Under the pieces are notes generated by a model. It worked only from the letters and a program-made list of their open reading frames with translations, made no database searches and was not told the origin of the DNA. Shown in pieces: positions 8,532-18,400 of a DNA stretch of 64,000 bases; position 1 is the first letter of the stretch, and each line of letters begins with the position of its first letter. Source of the DNA: Candidatus Zhuqueibacterota bacterium (GTDB lineage: Bacteria; Zhuqueibacterota; Zhuqueibacteria; Residuimicrobiales; Oceaniaggregativiventaceae); the NCBI GenBank assembly GCA_014728115.1, contig WJME01000045.1, positions 1 through 64,000 of the forward strand, given 5' to 3'. Position numbers and translations under genes: made by a program.

Positions 8532-10202
8532 CTAGCGAATTCTGGAAATCGTCAGACCGTATAATGACGGATCCTCTGGAGGCGCTGCATTCCAATCCAT
8601 AAAGCTGTGGCTGTCATCGGTTTGATAAAACGCCCGATATCGTCCAGCGGGCAGGGTAATGAATCCGGAGTACATGCGATTTTTCTTTGCGCCCCCTGCA
8701 TGAGAAGATTCTCTAAAATTCAGTCTCCATACGATCCGGCCTTGTTGATTTTCGATCCATCCGTAATCATACATTTCATCCCGATCGCCTTCACCCATTG
8801 CATAGATTGAAATATCTGCAGATTGATCCAGGGTAAATATTTCTGAAACTCTCTGATCATCGCCAATCCGTGTCAGCGAGACGAGAAGGTCTGGATCGGT
8901 TTCCATTTGATATGCCTGGATATTTTCCTCGTCGTTCTTGTTTACCGGATAGACAGCAATTCCCCACGATTCTTGCTCGAATGGAGGCTCGCTATTCCAA
9001 TCTTCAAAGGAATGGGAATCATCGGATCTGTAATAGACCTTATAGGCCCCTGATGGCAATCTGATGACATCGTCAGCCATAACATTTTTTAAGGCACCGC
9101 CTGCATGAAAGGTATTTTCCGACGTCATCTCCCACACTTTATGCTGGGTATAAGCATCAACGATCCAGCCTTTATCCACCAGCGTTTTTGAATATCCCAT
9201 TTCACCGACAGCAAAGATCCGAAGATCCGTGGATTCCAATAGACGAAAGCCCTGGGAAAGAAACTCGTCATCACGGACTCGGGTGAGATCAACGACCGGG
9301 CGGGGTAATGACTCGAGATCGACCCCCTTTTGGATTAGATTTAAATCACCTCGAATCCACATTCCCCATCGACTGGCATCATAGGGAGGCATGGCATTGA
9401 ATCCATCCAGAGAATGTGAATCATCCGTGATATAGACGGCTTTATAGTTCCCCGGGGGGAGTACATGGCGCTCATCGATGATACGATTTTTATCAGCGCC
9501 TCCGGCATGTTGGCTGTCACGAACCTTTGCTTGCCAGACTCTTCGGCGCGTATCCAGGTCAACGATCCAGCCATAATCATAAAATTTTCGGCTTGATCTG
9601 CGCCCCTCCCCGATCATCATAATGTGAACAGCTGTTTCCTGTTCTACTTGAAATGTTTCTTCGATCATATCATAATCACCTGCACCAGTGAGATCGACTA
9701 AAAGATCATCAGGTCGCCATGGCGGGGTGAGTTGCATTTTGTTCAAGCCGGAGTCCAACTCTTGCAGGACCAATCTCCATTCATGAGAGAGATCTCTGGC
9801 ACGATCATGGTCTCCAAAGAGTCTGCCGAGAAAAGATGTAAAATTCCGATCGCGCCAGTTCATGCGCGAGCTATTTGCGAAATGAATTTCATACTCACCT
9901 GCTGGCAAGACAATCGTTTCGTCGATGCGGCACTGTCCGCTCCTATCCATTTCAATAATGTTTGAGCGTCGCATTTCCCACACAACCCGTTTATTGACGA
10001 CATCGAGGATCCATCCTTTTGCATGCCAGTCTCCATTCGAAAAATGAGCTGTTGCCTCTATCCTCAAATTCGCTTCCTCTGCCAGATGAAAAGGCTGCAT
10101 TTGCCAGGACAATTCATCCAGATCCCCCAGGATAACAGGAGAAGCAGCAAAGAGGTGATTTGTAATCAATAAAAAAAAGGGCAACACTTTAAAAAACATC
10201 AT
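8532..10202 (-). CDS. Exported protein with four repeats of a DDSHS-motif domain
   Basis: 556 residues with a signal peptide (residues 1-19). The mature protein is four copies of a beta-rich unit of about 120-135 residues (roughly 24-165, 165-290, 290-425, 425-556). Repeats 2-4 share a core: GWI near a charged residue, VW, HAGG(A)xKN, LPxGxY, then Y-x-(T/S)DDSHS-x-x-(W/F)N-x-x-PP. Repeat 1 is divergent but keeps GWILD, VVWEM and LPAGEYEIHF. I do not recognise a named family. Presumably it is a periplasmic or surface binding/structural protein. It is the last of three adjacent exported-protein genes (12850-8532) separated by only 20-84 nt. Confidence 0.8.
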   Translation of the reverse strand: MMFFKVLPFFLLITNHLFAASPVILGDLDELSWQMQPFHLAEEANLRIEATAHFSNGDWHAKGWILDVVNKRVVWEMRRSNIIEMDRSGQCRIDETIVLPAGEYEIHFANSSRMNWRDRNFTSFLGRLFGDHDRARDLSHEWRLVLQELDSGLNKMQLTPPWRPDDLLVDLTGAGDYDMIEETFQVEQETAVHIMMIGEGRRSSRKFYDYGWIVDLDTRRRVWQAKVRDSQHAGGADKNRIIDERHVLPPGNYKAVYITDDSHSLDGFNAMPPYDASRWGMWIRGDLNLIQKGVDLESLPRPVVDLTRVRDDEFLSQGFRLLESTDLRIFAVGEMGYSKTLVDKGWIVDAYTQHKVWEMTSENTFHAGGALKNVMADDVIRLPSGAYKVYYRSDDSHSFEDWNSEPPFEQESWGIAVYPVNKNDEENIQAYQMETDPDLLVSLTRIGDDQRVSEIFTLDQSADISIYAMGEGDRDEMYDYGWIENQQGRIVWRLNFRESSHAGGAKKNRMYSGFITLPAGRYRAFYQTDDSHSFMDWNAAPPEDPSLYGLTISRIR

Positions 10203-10222
10203 AGCAGACTCCCTTGGAGATT

Positions 10223-11068
10223 TTACTCAATATGAATATCCAATTCGCCTATCCCCGGTGAGATCATTAAATACAGAGAACGGTCTGTGTCGAGATAATT
10301 TTGAGAATATAAATATTGACCCTTTTTTTCAAACCAGGAGGGGATATGGATATTCGACAAAAACATAAATTTGCTGATTTTCAATTTTGTAGCAATCTCT
10401 TCCGGCAAGAGTATTGTGGTTTCACCTACGTCGAGATCGATACGGGCCATGGACCGGTTATAGTATTCTCCTCTGAAATCAAGGGTCATTTCTCCGATAC
10501 CTGAATTGATATCGGCTTCTTTGAACCTCGCATTTCCCAGGTAGCGCAGTTTGACCTCACCGAATTTAATATTTACATCCATGTTTTCCATTTCGATGCG
10601 GTTCGGCTGATCAAATTCAACCGAGACTTCACCTGCCCAACTCTTGAGTTCAAAAGTTCGGATGGAAAGATCTCCGAGTACAAAATCGAGATCCCCGGCT
10701 TTGATATTGGCAAAGAAATCTATAAAGGGTCTATGGGGTAAGGCCAGTTCTATTTTGGCTGATAGTTTGTCGCCTTTATCTCCAATGTCGCTCAGAGAGT
10801 GATCGTGATCCACATTTACATTCAATTCCTGTCGATCATTATCAAAACGAACATCCACATCGCATTCGTCCTTGTCATATTCAACCGCAATATAACAATG
10901 ATCGTCGCGGTCATTTTTTCTTACCCGTAATTCTGCACCATCTACGCTGAGCCAGATAGACAATTCCTTATCGGTTACTCGAAAGGAATCGTCATAATAG
11001 ACCGTCTTTGCCTGACTCAGAGTTGCCAGCAGAATGACGAATATTAAAAGGCGGTTCAAGGATTTCAT
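10223..11068 (-). CDS. Exported toast-rack (LiaF/DUF2154-like) protein
   Basis: 281 residues with a signal peptide (1-20). The middle (about 85-270) is a right-handed beta-helix-like array of alternating short strands (IKAGDLDFVLGDL, WAGEVSVEF, VNIKFGEVKLRYLG, NSGIGEMTLDFRG, LDVGETTILLPE) that matches the toast-rack/LiaF-like fold. The N-terminal part is rich in Asp. No catalytic residues are evident, so a structural or binding role outside the cytosol is likely. It lies 20 nt upstream of the four-repeat gene and 84 nt downstream of the barrel gene. Confidence 0.75.
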   Translation of the reverse strand: MKSLNRLLIFVILLATLSQAKTVYYDDSFRVTDKELSIWLSVDGAELRVRKNDRDDHCYIAVEYDKDECDVDVRFDNDRQELNVNVDHDHSLSDIGDKGDKLSAKIELALPHRPFIDFFANIKAGDLDFVLGDLSIRTFELKSWAGEVSVEFDQPNRIEMENMDVNIKFGEVKLRYLGNARFKEADINSGIGEMTLDFRGEYYNRSMARIDLDVGETTILLPEEIATKLKISKFMFLSNIHIPSWFEKKGQYLYSQNYLDTDRSLYLMISPGIGELDIHIE

Positions 11069-11152
11069 TCTGACCTCTTACAATTCATGGTAATCTGTTT
11101 AAATCTGTATACGCAAAGAGCGCTCTCAAGTTACCATGAAACCGAACATTGA

Positions 11153-12850
11153 TTAAAAGGGCCGTGCAATCCGAAACGTGACAACAAAATCGGAATCAAC
11201 ATCACCTGTGCGGCGGGCAAAATTGATACGCCAATAGTTATCCGGATCGGCAATGGCCACACCCCAATTGGTATGCAAAGATGCAAAGGTGAGGGCCTCA
11301 AATCCTTCATCCAGGGATTCAGGTACCGCATCACTGTACCCGAACGGATAGCTGGCGAGGATTTCCGGATCATGGGTAAACCACGCTTTGCCACTGTCGA
11401 GAAAAAGAATAATATCCAAGTCCTCCAGAATAAACCATTCATCGAGACGGCTGAGATGATATTCGACATTTGCGAGCACCATTCGATTACCGGTAAACTC
11501 TTTATGGTCAAATCCTCGCAATGAAGACAAACCACCCAGATCAAACCAATAGCCAGGCGGCAGCCAGCCTGTGGATGTAGCGGCCCGGAGTCGTAAAAGC
11601 AAGTGTTCATTCCACCCCAGGGGTTGATAGCGCCGCAGATCAAGAATCACACGCTCGAAATCGACATCGGAATCGAGGCCCTCTCCTGCTTTTTCTGCAA
11701 ATGCTTGCAAATACCACCCCTGGCGTGATCGTGTTTTATGATCACGAGAATCAAAGGAAAGATCGACCACAAATGATTGAATATGGGCTGCCTGCTCTCC
11801 CTCTGCTGACATGAATCCACTCCACAAAGCTGCCGGATTGTCTCTAAATTTTTTGTCGCCCCCGAAAATGGACCAATTGGTTTCTTTATTCACGTTTTCA
11901 ACATGATAATTATGATATCCAAACCCGAGTTGCAGGGTGTGAAAAAACGAAGGGGAAACATAAAATTGATATCCGATACGTCGGTAATAATCTCGAAAAT
12001 CTTCCTTGAGAAATAGGGCGGCCAGGCTATTCTCTACGTCAGTAATCATCCACTCGTCGTTGGTTTTTGTCTGATCTTGAAATAACCCTCCAATGTCGAC
12101 ATGAAAACGATCGCCAAATCGACGTTCCAACCCGATCTCATAATGACCGCGTTGACTGGCGAAAGAATAACCTCCTCGTCCGCGTAAAGCATAGGACCGA
12201 CGCCGATACCACCACTGTTGCTCAGGGAGACTGAGACCGATTGTAAAACCATCCACACGATCATAGGTCGCATAGACCCAATCCTCATCATGCCAACCAT
12301 AATAGGAATAACGCTCAGGATCCCGATCTCGGCGTCGCGCATCCCGGGCCCGGGGCGTACGACTGGATTCAGGCCGGGGTGCTTTGTGACGAATTCGTTT
12401 CTCATCAGTCTTTGGAACAGACAGGCGATTTCCCGAGGACAATTCCACGATATCGCCTTCTACAGTTGCTCCGGAATGCTGCCAGACTCGACCGTCGAGG
12501 GTAACAACATCGCCGGCGACATAGGCCATGGAATCGATTTCAATATCGCCCATTAACACGATCAGATCCCCTAAAATTTCTCCGGCAAGATAAATCGTGC
12601 CATTAGAAACCACCACATCATCGTCGATGATCTCTTCTTGCCGGATACTTGTGTCGCCCCGAAAGAGGCGTGCATCCTCGAGATCATATTCTTGATAGAG
12701 CTTTTCAATCAATTTCTCCTGTCGAGCATCCAAATCTCTAGTCAGTTCTTGAGCTTGTACCTGAATCTGCAATAAAATTCCCAGCAATGCGATGATGAGA
12801 AAAGCAATCGATAATAAAAATATGATCTGTTTCACGGTTGTTTTTTCCAT
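11153..12850 (-). CDS. Bactofilin-like domain fused to an Omp85/surface-antigen beta-barrel
   Basis: 565 residues. After an N-terminal signal/anchor (about residues 8-33) comes a short coil. Next is a repetitive left-handed-helix-like segment (about 70-140: VVVSNGTIYLAGEILGDLIV, GDIEIDSMAYVAGDVVTLDG, SGATVEGDIVEL), resembling polymer-forming/bactofilin or adhesin-type GDV repeats. A basic Arg-rich linker follows (about 155-190), then a C-terminal barrel (about 205-565) with the Omp85-like signature LGGLSSLRGFDHKEFTGNRM and a terminal aromatic (ARPF). I chose the ATG at 12850, with GAGGA 6 nt upstream, over a longer frame that would add a second hydrophobic stretch. It is an outer-membrane protein of unknown substrate. 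Confidence 0.75.
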   Translation of the reverse strand: MEKTTVKQIIFLLSIAFLIIALLGILLQIQVQAQELTRDLDARQEKLIEKLYQEYDLEDARLFRGDTSIRQEEIIDDDVVVSNGTIYLAGEILGDLIVLMGDIEIDSMAYVAGDVVTLDGRVWQHSGATVEGDIVELSSGNRLSVPKTDEKRIRHKAPRPESSRTPRARDARRRDRDPERYSYYGWHDEDWVYATYDRVDGFTIGLSLPEQQWWYRRRSYALRGRGGYSFASQRGHYEIGLERRFGDRFHVDIGGLFQDQTKTNDEWMITDVENSLAALFLKEDFRDYYRRIGYQFYVSPSFFHTLQLGFGYHNYHVENVNKETNWSIFGGDKKFRDNPAALWSGFMSAEGEQAAHIQSFVVDLSFDSRDHKTRSRQGWYLQAFAEKAGEGLDSDVDFERVILDLRRYQPLGWNEHLLLRLRAATSTGWLPPGYWFDLGGLSSLRGFDHKEFTGNRMVLANVEYHLSRLDEWFILEDLDIILFLDSGKAWFTHDPEILASYPFGYSDAVPESLDEGFEALTFASLHTNWGVAIADPDNYWRINFARRTGDVDSDFVVTFRIARPF

Positions 12851-12878
12851 GTTAATCCTCTTGAATGATTCACCAGCT

Positions 12879-12907
12879 ATTATGCAATACCAGTGCCAAA
12901 CATTCAA
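12879..12907 (-). promoter_or_regulatory. Possible promoter of the three-gene exported-protein unit
   Basis: TTGAAT (12907-12902), a 17-nt spacer, and CATAAT (12884-12879), about 28 nt before the start codon at 12850. The sequence match is moderate. Confidence 0.35.
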
Positions 12908-12980
12908 GAAACAACACAAAGCCAGTATTAACAATGCTTTGTCAAAATAATCTGTGCGCAACAGAATGGTCCACAAGTGA

Positions 12981-13012
12981 TGCAAAAATACACATTTTTG
13001 CAAAAATACACA
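12981..13012. repeat. Two direct copies of a 14-nt AT-rich unit
   Basis: TGCAAAAATACACA occurs at 12981-12994 and again at 12999-13012 (period 18). TGCAAAAA (12981-12988) and TTTTTGCA (12995-13002) also make an inverted repeat. It sits between the rluD-like gene and the promoter region of the exported-protein genes, so it could be an operator or a weak terminator hairpin. Confidence 0.5.
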
Positions 13013-13038
13013 CCTTTAGCTGCACCCATGTTGCTAAA

Positions 13039-14004
13039 TTACACAGTGGGGTCGTCGAGTTCATTCAAAAGATTTTGCATATCCTGAGGAATAGAGGATT
13101 GAAAGGTCAGCAATTCTTGTGATACGGGGTGATAAAAGGCAAGAGTTTTGGCATGCAGCATTTGTCGGGTATAAGTTTTTAACAGACGCACGGCAAATTT
13201 CATTCTTGTATGGTTCAGACCGGCGGTTCTGCCGAACCGTCCACCGTAGGTCGAGTCTGCAAAAATCGGATGTCCTATGGAGGCCATATGAACGCGTATT
13301 TGATGCGTTCTGCCGGTCTCTAGATTCAGCTTTACATAGCTGGTGAGAGCGAGCTCTTTAATTTCGGTATAGTGGGTAACAGCAAATTTACCTTTTTCAT
13401 TGATCGTCATTTTAGTACGGATCTTGGGATGACGGCCTATCGGAGCGTTCACTGTGCCAGCTTTTTCTTTAAAATGACCCCAGCAAATCGCATGATACTC
13501 GCGCATCATTTTATGCTTTGATAACTGGTCACCCAGTAAAGCATGCGCAGCATCATTTTTGGCTACGACCAACAATCCGGAGGTGTCTTTGTCTAGACGA
13601 TGTACAAGACCGGGGCGTTGGGTTCCTCCTGCAGAGGACAAATTATCCCCGCAATAGGCCAATAATGCATTTACCAGGGTTCCGGATTTGTTTCCATAAG
13701 CGGGATGAACGACCATACCGGCAGGTTTATTGATCACCAGTACAGTTTCATCTTCAAAAACGATATCCAGCGGGATGGGCTCAGGCTCGATATCTGTAGA
13801 GGGAGGTTCGGCAACAAATTCCACTTTGATAACGTCACCTGGTCGCACCCGAGTATTTACCTTACAGGGTTGCCCGTTCACGGTGACCCGCTCGTCTTTG
13901 ATCAATTTTTGAATCTTTGAGCGAGTCACAGAGGCGAGAGATAAAGCCAGGAACTTGTCGAGGCGTTCATCCGCCTGTTCAAAGGAAGCAATAAACTCGA
14001 ACAA
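13039..14004 (-). CDS. rluD: RluA/RluD family 23S rRNA pseudouridine synthase
   Basis: 321 residues. An S4 RNA-binding domain (about 12-70: ADERLDKFLA, KLIKDERVTVNG) is followed by the pseudouridine synthase catalytic domain (about 80-300) with the HRLDKDTSG motif carrying the catalytic Asp138 and with GRTHQIRVH. Isomerises uridines in large-subunit rRNA or tRNA. Length and S4 domain fit RluD, but RluA-family specificity cannot be settled by sequence reading alone. No ATG precedes the S4 domain; a TTG at 14004 has CGGAGAT 5-6 nt upstream. It is on the same strand as the FetAB-like genes, 31 nt behind. Confidence 0.9.
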   Translation of the reverse strand: MFEFIASFEQADERLDKFLALSLASVTRSKIQKLIKDERVTVNGQPCKVNTRVRPGDVIKVEFVAEPPSTDIEPEPIPLDIVFEDETVLVINKPAGMVVHPAYGNKSGTLVNALLAYCGDNLSSAGGTQRPGLVHRLDKDTSGLLVVAKNDAAHALLGDQLSKHKMMREYHAICWGHFKEKAGTVNAPIGRHPKIRTKMTINEKGKFAVTHYTEIKELALTSYVKLNLETGRTHQIRVHMASIGHPIFADSTYGGRFGRTAGLNHTRMKFAVRLLKTYTRQMLHAKTLAFYHPVSQELLTFQSSIPQDMQNLLNELDDPTV

Positions 14005-14035
14005 AAGATCTCCGGGACAAAATGATTGATTTGGA

Positions 14036-14833
14036 TTAAGCTTTTTTTAATCTGTCAAGTCGTAACCGTTCACGGTCATCAAAGAGACGATGGGCACTGA
14101 GATTGACAGCGACAAGAGTGCCGAACCCTGTACCCGCACACAGGAGAAACATTATTAGTATCTGATACTTGACAGCTTCCTCGGGGGGCGCTCCGGCCAG
14201 TATTTGTCCGGTCATCATACCGGGCAAACTTACCAGTCCGGCCACACTCATCGAATTGATGATAGGAATGAGTCCTGATCGAATGGCGTCTCGTCTTAAC
14301 TCATTAATAGAAGCCGTGCTTGTTTCACCCAAAGCAAGGCGAGTTTCAATGATATCACGCTGTTGCCAGGCACTATTTGTTAACCGATCCACACCAATGG
14401 ATATTCCATTCATGGTATTGCCCAGCATCATGCCCAATAGAGGAACAGCATATTGAGGCTGATACCACGGATCGTATCGAATGACAACCAAAAGTGCAAA
14501 CAGAGCCAGAGCAAAAGAAGAGGAAAACATGGCCACTGCACCGGTGCCAAATCCCCAAAACCCGTGGAACCGTCTTTTCTGTCTGGCCATCACTTCCCTT
14601 GCTGCCACCAGGAGCATGATCAAAGAGATCACTGCCATCCAGCCAATTGTAAAATGCGCAAAAAGCGTTTTCAAAATCAAGCCGATCAGCATCAATTGCA
14701 GGGTCGTACGGGCAGAGGCAATGAGAATAGAGCGGCTCATGCCCAGCTTTAGGATCGCAGACAGAATGGCCAGGCCGATCACCAAAGCGGCTGCGATGAG
14801 CAAATCCCCATATGAGAGCGAGTGTATATTCAT
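14036..14833 (-). CDS. fetB: FetB-like ABC exporter permease (UPF0014 family)
   Basis: 265 residues with about seven membrane segments. Family features: an RTTLQLMLIG segment near residue 40, GMMLGNTMNGISIGVDRL, RRDAIRSGLIPIINSMSVAG, and SLPGMMTGQILAGAPPEEAVKYQI. In E. coli FetAB exports iron; the metal here is inferred by homology only. The start codon directly abuts the stop codon of the ATPase gene (TAGATG), which indicates translational coupling. Confidence 0.88.
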   Translation of the reverse strand: MNIHSLSYGDLLIAAALVIGLAILSAILKLGMSRSILIASARTTLQLMLIGLILKTLFAHFTIGWMAVISLIMLLVAAREVMARQKRRFHGFWGFGTGAVAMFSSSFALALFALLVVIRYDPWYQPQYAVPLLGMMLGNTMNGISIGVDRLTNSAWQQRDIIETRLALGETSTASINELRRDAIRSGLIPIINSMSVAGLVSLPGMMTGQILAGAPPEEAVKYQILIMFLLCAGTGFGTLVAVNLSAHRLFDDRERLRLDRLKKA

Positions 14834-15442
14834 CTATAGTTCCGCCAAAGTACCGTTCTCAAGCCAATAGTGCCGGTCAGCGAGTGATTCGATTTGCTCT
14901 TTGCTATGGCTCACCCAAAGGATACTGGCCATTTTATCGTTTTGATAAGAGATGATGAGATCTTGTACCCGTTTCACATTGTTTCCATCCAGGTTCGAAG
15001 TGGGTTCATCCAGCAGCAGGACCATGGGCTTGAGAAGCAAAACCCGCAAAACAGCAAGGCGCTGTCTTTCGCCACTGGACAACCGTGAAACGGTCCACTG
15101 ATATACCGATTCATCAAAACCGAGTTGATTGAGCCAATCCGTATTCATCGCGGAAAAGTGGTCACCGACCTTATCATACCACCACTGAGACAATGTCGAT
15201 AAAAAGGTGACTTTTTTACGCCATTCGGCAGGGTTGAATTCACTTGCCGGTTTATTCTCCAGAAAGAGCTGTCCTTCATGGGGTTCAAGATCAGCACAGG
15301 CCCTGAGAAACAGTGTTTTTCCGGCACCTGAAGGACCTGATATCCCCGCAATTTCACCCTTTTTTATGTCAAGATTATAAGGACCAAGGTGATACAGCTG
15401 AACATCCTGCGCTTGAAAAACAATTTTCTCTGATTCTGACAT
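14834..15442 (-). CDS. fetA: FetA-like ABC transporter ATPase
   Basis: 202 residues, a single short ABC domain. Walker A GPSGAGKT (36-43), Q-loop region with TFLSTLSQWW, signature LSSGE (121-125), Walker B VLLLDEP (142-147) and H-loop SHSKEQ. Powers the adjacent FetB-like permease. It starts 5 nt after the alpha-2-macroglobulin stop codon with only a weak ribosome-binding site, so it may depend on translation of that gene. Confidence 0.88.
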   Translation of the reverse strand: MSESEKIVFQAQDVQLYHLGPYNLDIKKGEIAGISGPSGAGKTLFLRACADLEPHEGQLFLENKPASEFNPAEWRKKVTFLSTLSQWWYDKVGDHFSAMNTDWLNQLGFDESVYQWTVSRLSSGERQRLAVLRVLLLKPMVLLLDEPTSNLDGNNVKRVQDLIISYQNDKMASILWVSHSKEQIESLADRHYWLENGTLAEL

Positions 15443-15447
15443 GTGTC

Positions 15448-18400
15448 TTAAAATATTTTAATGTTTTTTTCATTTGTTCGGGCAAAATTTTCCGGGTGAT
15501 ACATTTCCTGAGCAAGAGTTGAGGGCAGTGCAAAAATCCCATTAAAAGTTGCACGAACGAGATATTCAAACTCGTGTACACCCGGATCCAGGACATCTGC
15601 AAACAGCAAGACCCGATCATTCTGCATTTCCACATGAGAAAAACCTGCCCATGGTTTTGTTTGGTCAGCGAGGTAGCGACTCTCACCGGCGCTGGCTAGC
15701 TGGAGATTGACGGGTTCAAAACCGGCGGGCAACGGATCTTCGACAACGATGTACTGCCTCTGCTTCGACAGGATGACTCGCAATCGTATCTTGTAAAGAG
15801 TTCCCACTCTGAGCGAGTCGGCCTTTTCACCATTAGCAACCGTCATTTCCTTCAGGACGGTAAGCCCTTGTTCAATTGCATGATCCTGGTCTTGTTGTTC
15901 GTATGTCATGACCATACTATAATAGATCGATCCTTTTCCTTGCCGTGAGAATCGAACATCAAGCGTATCGCCTGAATAGGGGAGGAGATCCAGTTGATGT
16001 TTCAAGTGCTGGTCTCGTCGGGTGAGTGTTTTTTCTTTGACCGACGTTTCATTGATCATGATTTCGGCAATCATGTCCGGGTCAGCGGATTCTGTTTTTT
16101 GTAAATAATCAGACAACGCATAAAGCACAAAAGCGTTTTCCTGGGTATTGCTCCAGTGTTTTCCTTTGCGCTGATCAAGGAGCCAATTAACAATCTGGTG
16201 TGAATAATCTATTTCAGCATCTGTTTCCAATAAAGCCTGCAAAATAATCGCTGTAGCCCTTGTTGAAGACGGGTAAATAAATGGCATATCGATACTGGAA
16301 ACATCCTGAAAATAAGCTTGACGAGGAGAAAGCCTTATTTTGTTGAATAGTTCCAACGTCAACTGTTCTTTCCAGGCCGGTTGAAAATTCATGATATGCA
16401 ATGTTTTGAGCAAAAACGCCTGTGCAATCAAGGGAATAGAGCTGCGTCTTTCGAACAATCGTTCTACATAACCTGCATCCGGCTGTTGATTAAGGGCAAA
16501 GACATACAAGATCAATGCTTCTGTGGTATGGCGTTCAGCCTGAGTATAAAAAGCAGACTCTTCGTGATTTGAACCATCCAGCCAGTTGTGGAGATACCTG
16601 AGCAAATTTTCCAGCAAAGCATTTTCAACATCAAAACCCTGCTTTTTTGCTTTTGTAAGAACCAGACCTGCATAAGATGACACAAACGGTGATGCTCGTT
16701 CACTGGATCGCCAGAGCCCCAATCCTCCGCTAAAATTTTGAAATTTCACAATCTGATCCAACACAGATTGAGCGAAATTTTTCAGACTATCTGTCTCGTG
16801 TTCAAAAGTTCCGAGCAACGGTTCAGCCACAACGACAGGCATAATCCGAGAGAGTTGTTGTTCGAGACATTCATACGGATAGTGAAACAGATAATCGAGG
16901 GGTCCCTGCATCTGCCCCAGCAGGCCCGGTGAAATCTCTAATTCGAGCAAAGAAGGGTGATCGGCCAGGTTTTCGGGAACAGCGACCTTTTCCTGTGCTG
17001 TGCTGTCGGCATGATGAGCCAGGGCGACTGTCTCCGGTCGGCTGGCGCTATGAAAAGGCACTGAGATCCTGACAGCATCACTATATGAACCCATCCGTGC
17101 GAAAAACTCTACCTGGCTCTTTCTTGGGTGGATCACCTCAAAAGGAAAAAGCACGAGCCTGCTCTCCCCCTGATCGAGATCAAAAATTGTTTCAAGATTT
17201 CCATTTATTTCCAAATCATCGCTTTTTGCTTCCAGAGTTATGGTTCCTGCACTGCCAGATTCATTATGGATAACAGCACCGGCCTGAAATCGATCCCCCA
17301 ATCGCACAAACCGCGGCATATTAGGCTGAATTAAAAGAGGTTTATTCACCTGAAAATCGGTGGAACCCTGGCCAAAACAGGCATCCATGGTCTGAGCCAC
17401 CACCATCACCCGCCAGGTGGTGAGGTTATCCGGAAGGTCAAAAGAGAGAGAGACCCGGCCGCGATCATCTGTGACGATTTGTGGTTCCCAAAATGCCAGG
17501 GATTTAAACCTTTCTCTCAGGTCTTTACCGACAAGCGACCCGGCACTACCACTGCCTCCCCGATTCTCGCCTTTCTCACCATAATTGCGCTGTTCGATCA
17601 CATGCAGTCTTGTTTCCGAGGTCTGCACAGAAAGGGAGCGCATGCCATAAAAGACATTAAACGGATCGGGCAAGTCATAGCCGATAAGGTTCAGAACACC
17701 TTCATCGGCCACTGCGATGGTCAATTCAGCTTTTTTACCGACCTTTTGATAATCCTTTACCTGAACATCAATCGTCACCTTTTCTCCGGGACGAAAAGAG
17801 TTCTGAGAAGCCTTGACCTGTACATCGAGCTGTTTTCTGTCAGACCGAACCGGCAAATTCAAATACCCAATTTTGAATTGCGGTTTTCCTATATCTCTGC
17901 CCTGATCAGAAAACTGATTAAAAGCGGTTCGTCCCTGCAAGAGAATCACACCGACAAAGATGTTTGGCAGATAATTCTGTCGGATTGGTATGGTGATGGT
18001 CGGCGCACTGCCTTCCAGATTCATGGTTTCCCGATACAGAATCCCTTCCCGTTCCAGGGTAACCAGGGCACGCGTGGTTTCATAGGGAGATTTTATCATA
18101 ATCCGGGCAGTATCACCGATAGAATATTCCTGCTTGTCTGCAACGAGTTCAATAAAGTCATCATCTCCCCTTTCCCAGGCAACATATCCCCGACCACTTG
18201 CATAGAAATAGATTTCCGATACGGTTTTCCGCTGATTTTCATCATGTCCGCTGGCCTGGATAAAGTATAAACCCGGCTTTTCGGGAATGAATTGCTTGTA
18301 TAGTTCCTGGGTAGTTGAGACAATAAATGAATCCACGGTGACATCGACAGGTTTGCTTATCCACTCATAGCGTCCGCCAACACCCGCCTTATGAACAGAG

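Noticed and set aside
12851-13003. Extension of the barrel protein upstream to 13003.
   Set aside because: The extra 51 residues add a second hydrophobic stretch and have no ribosome-binding site; the ATG at 12850 has a good one.
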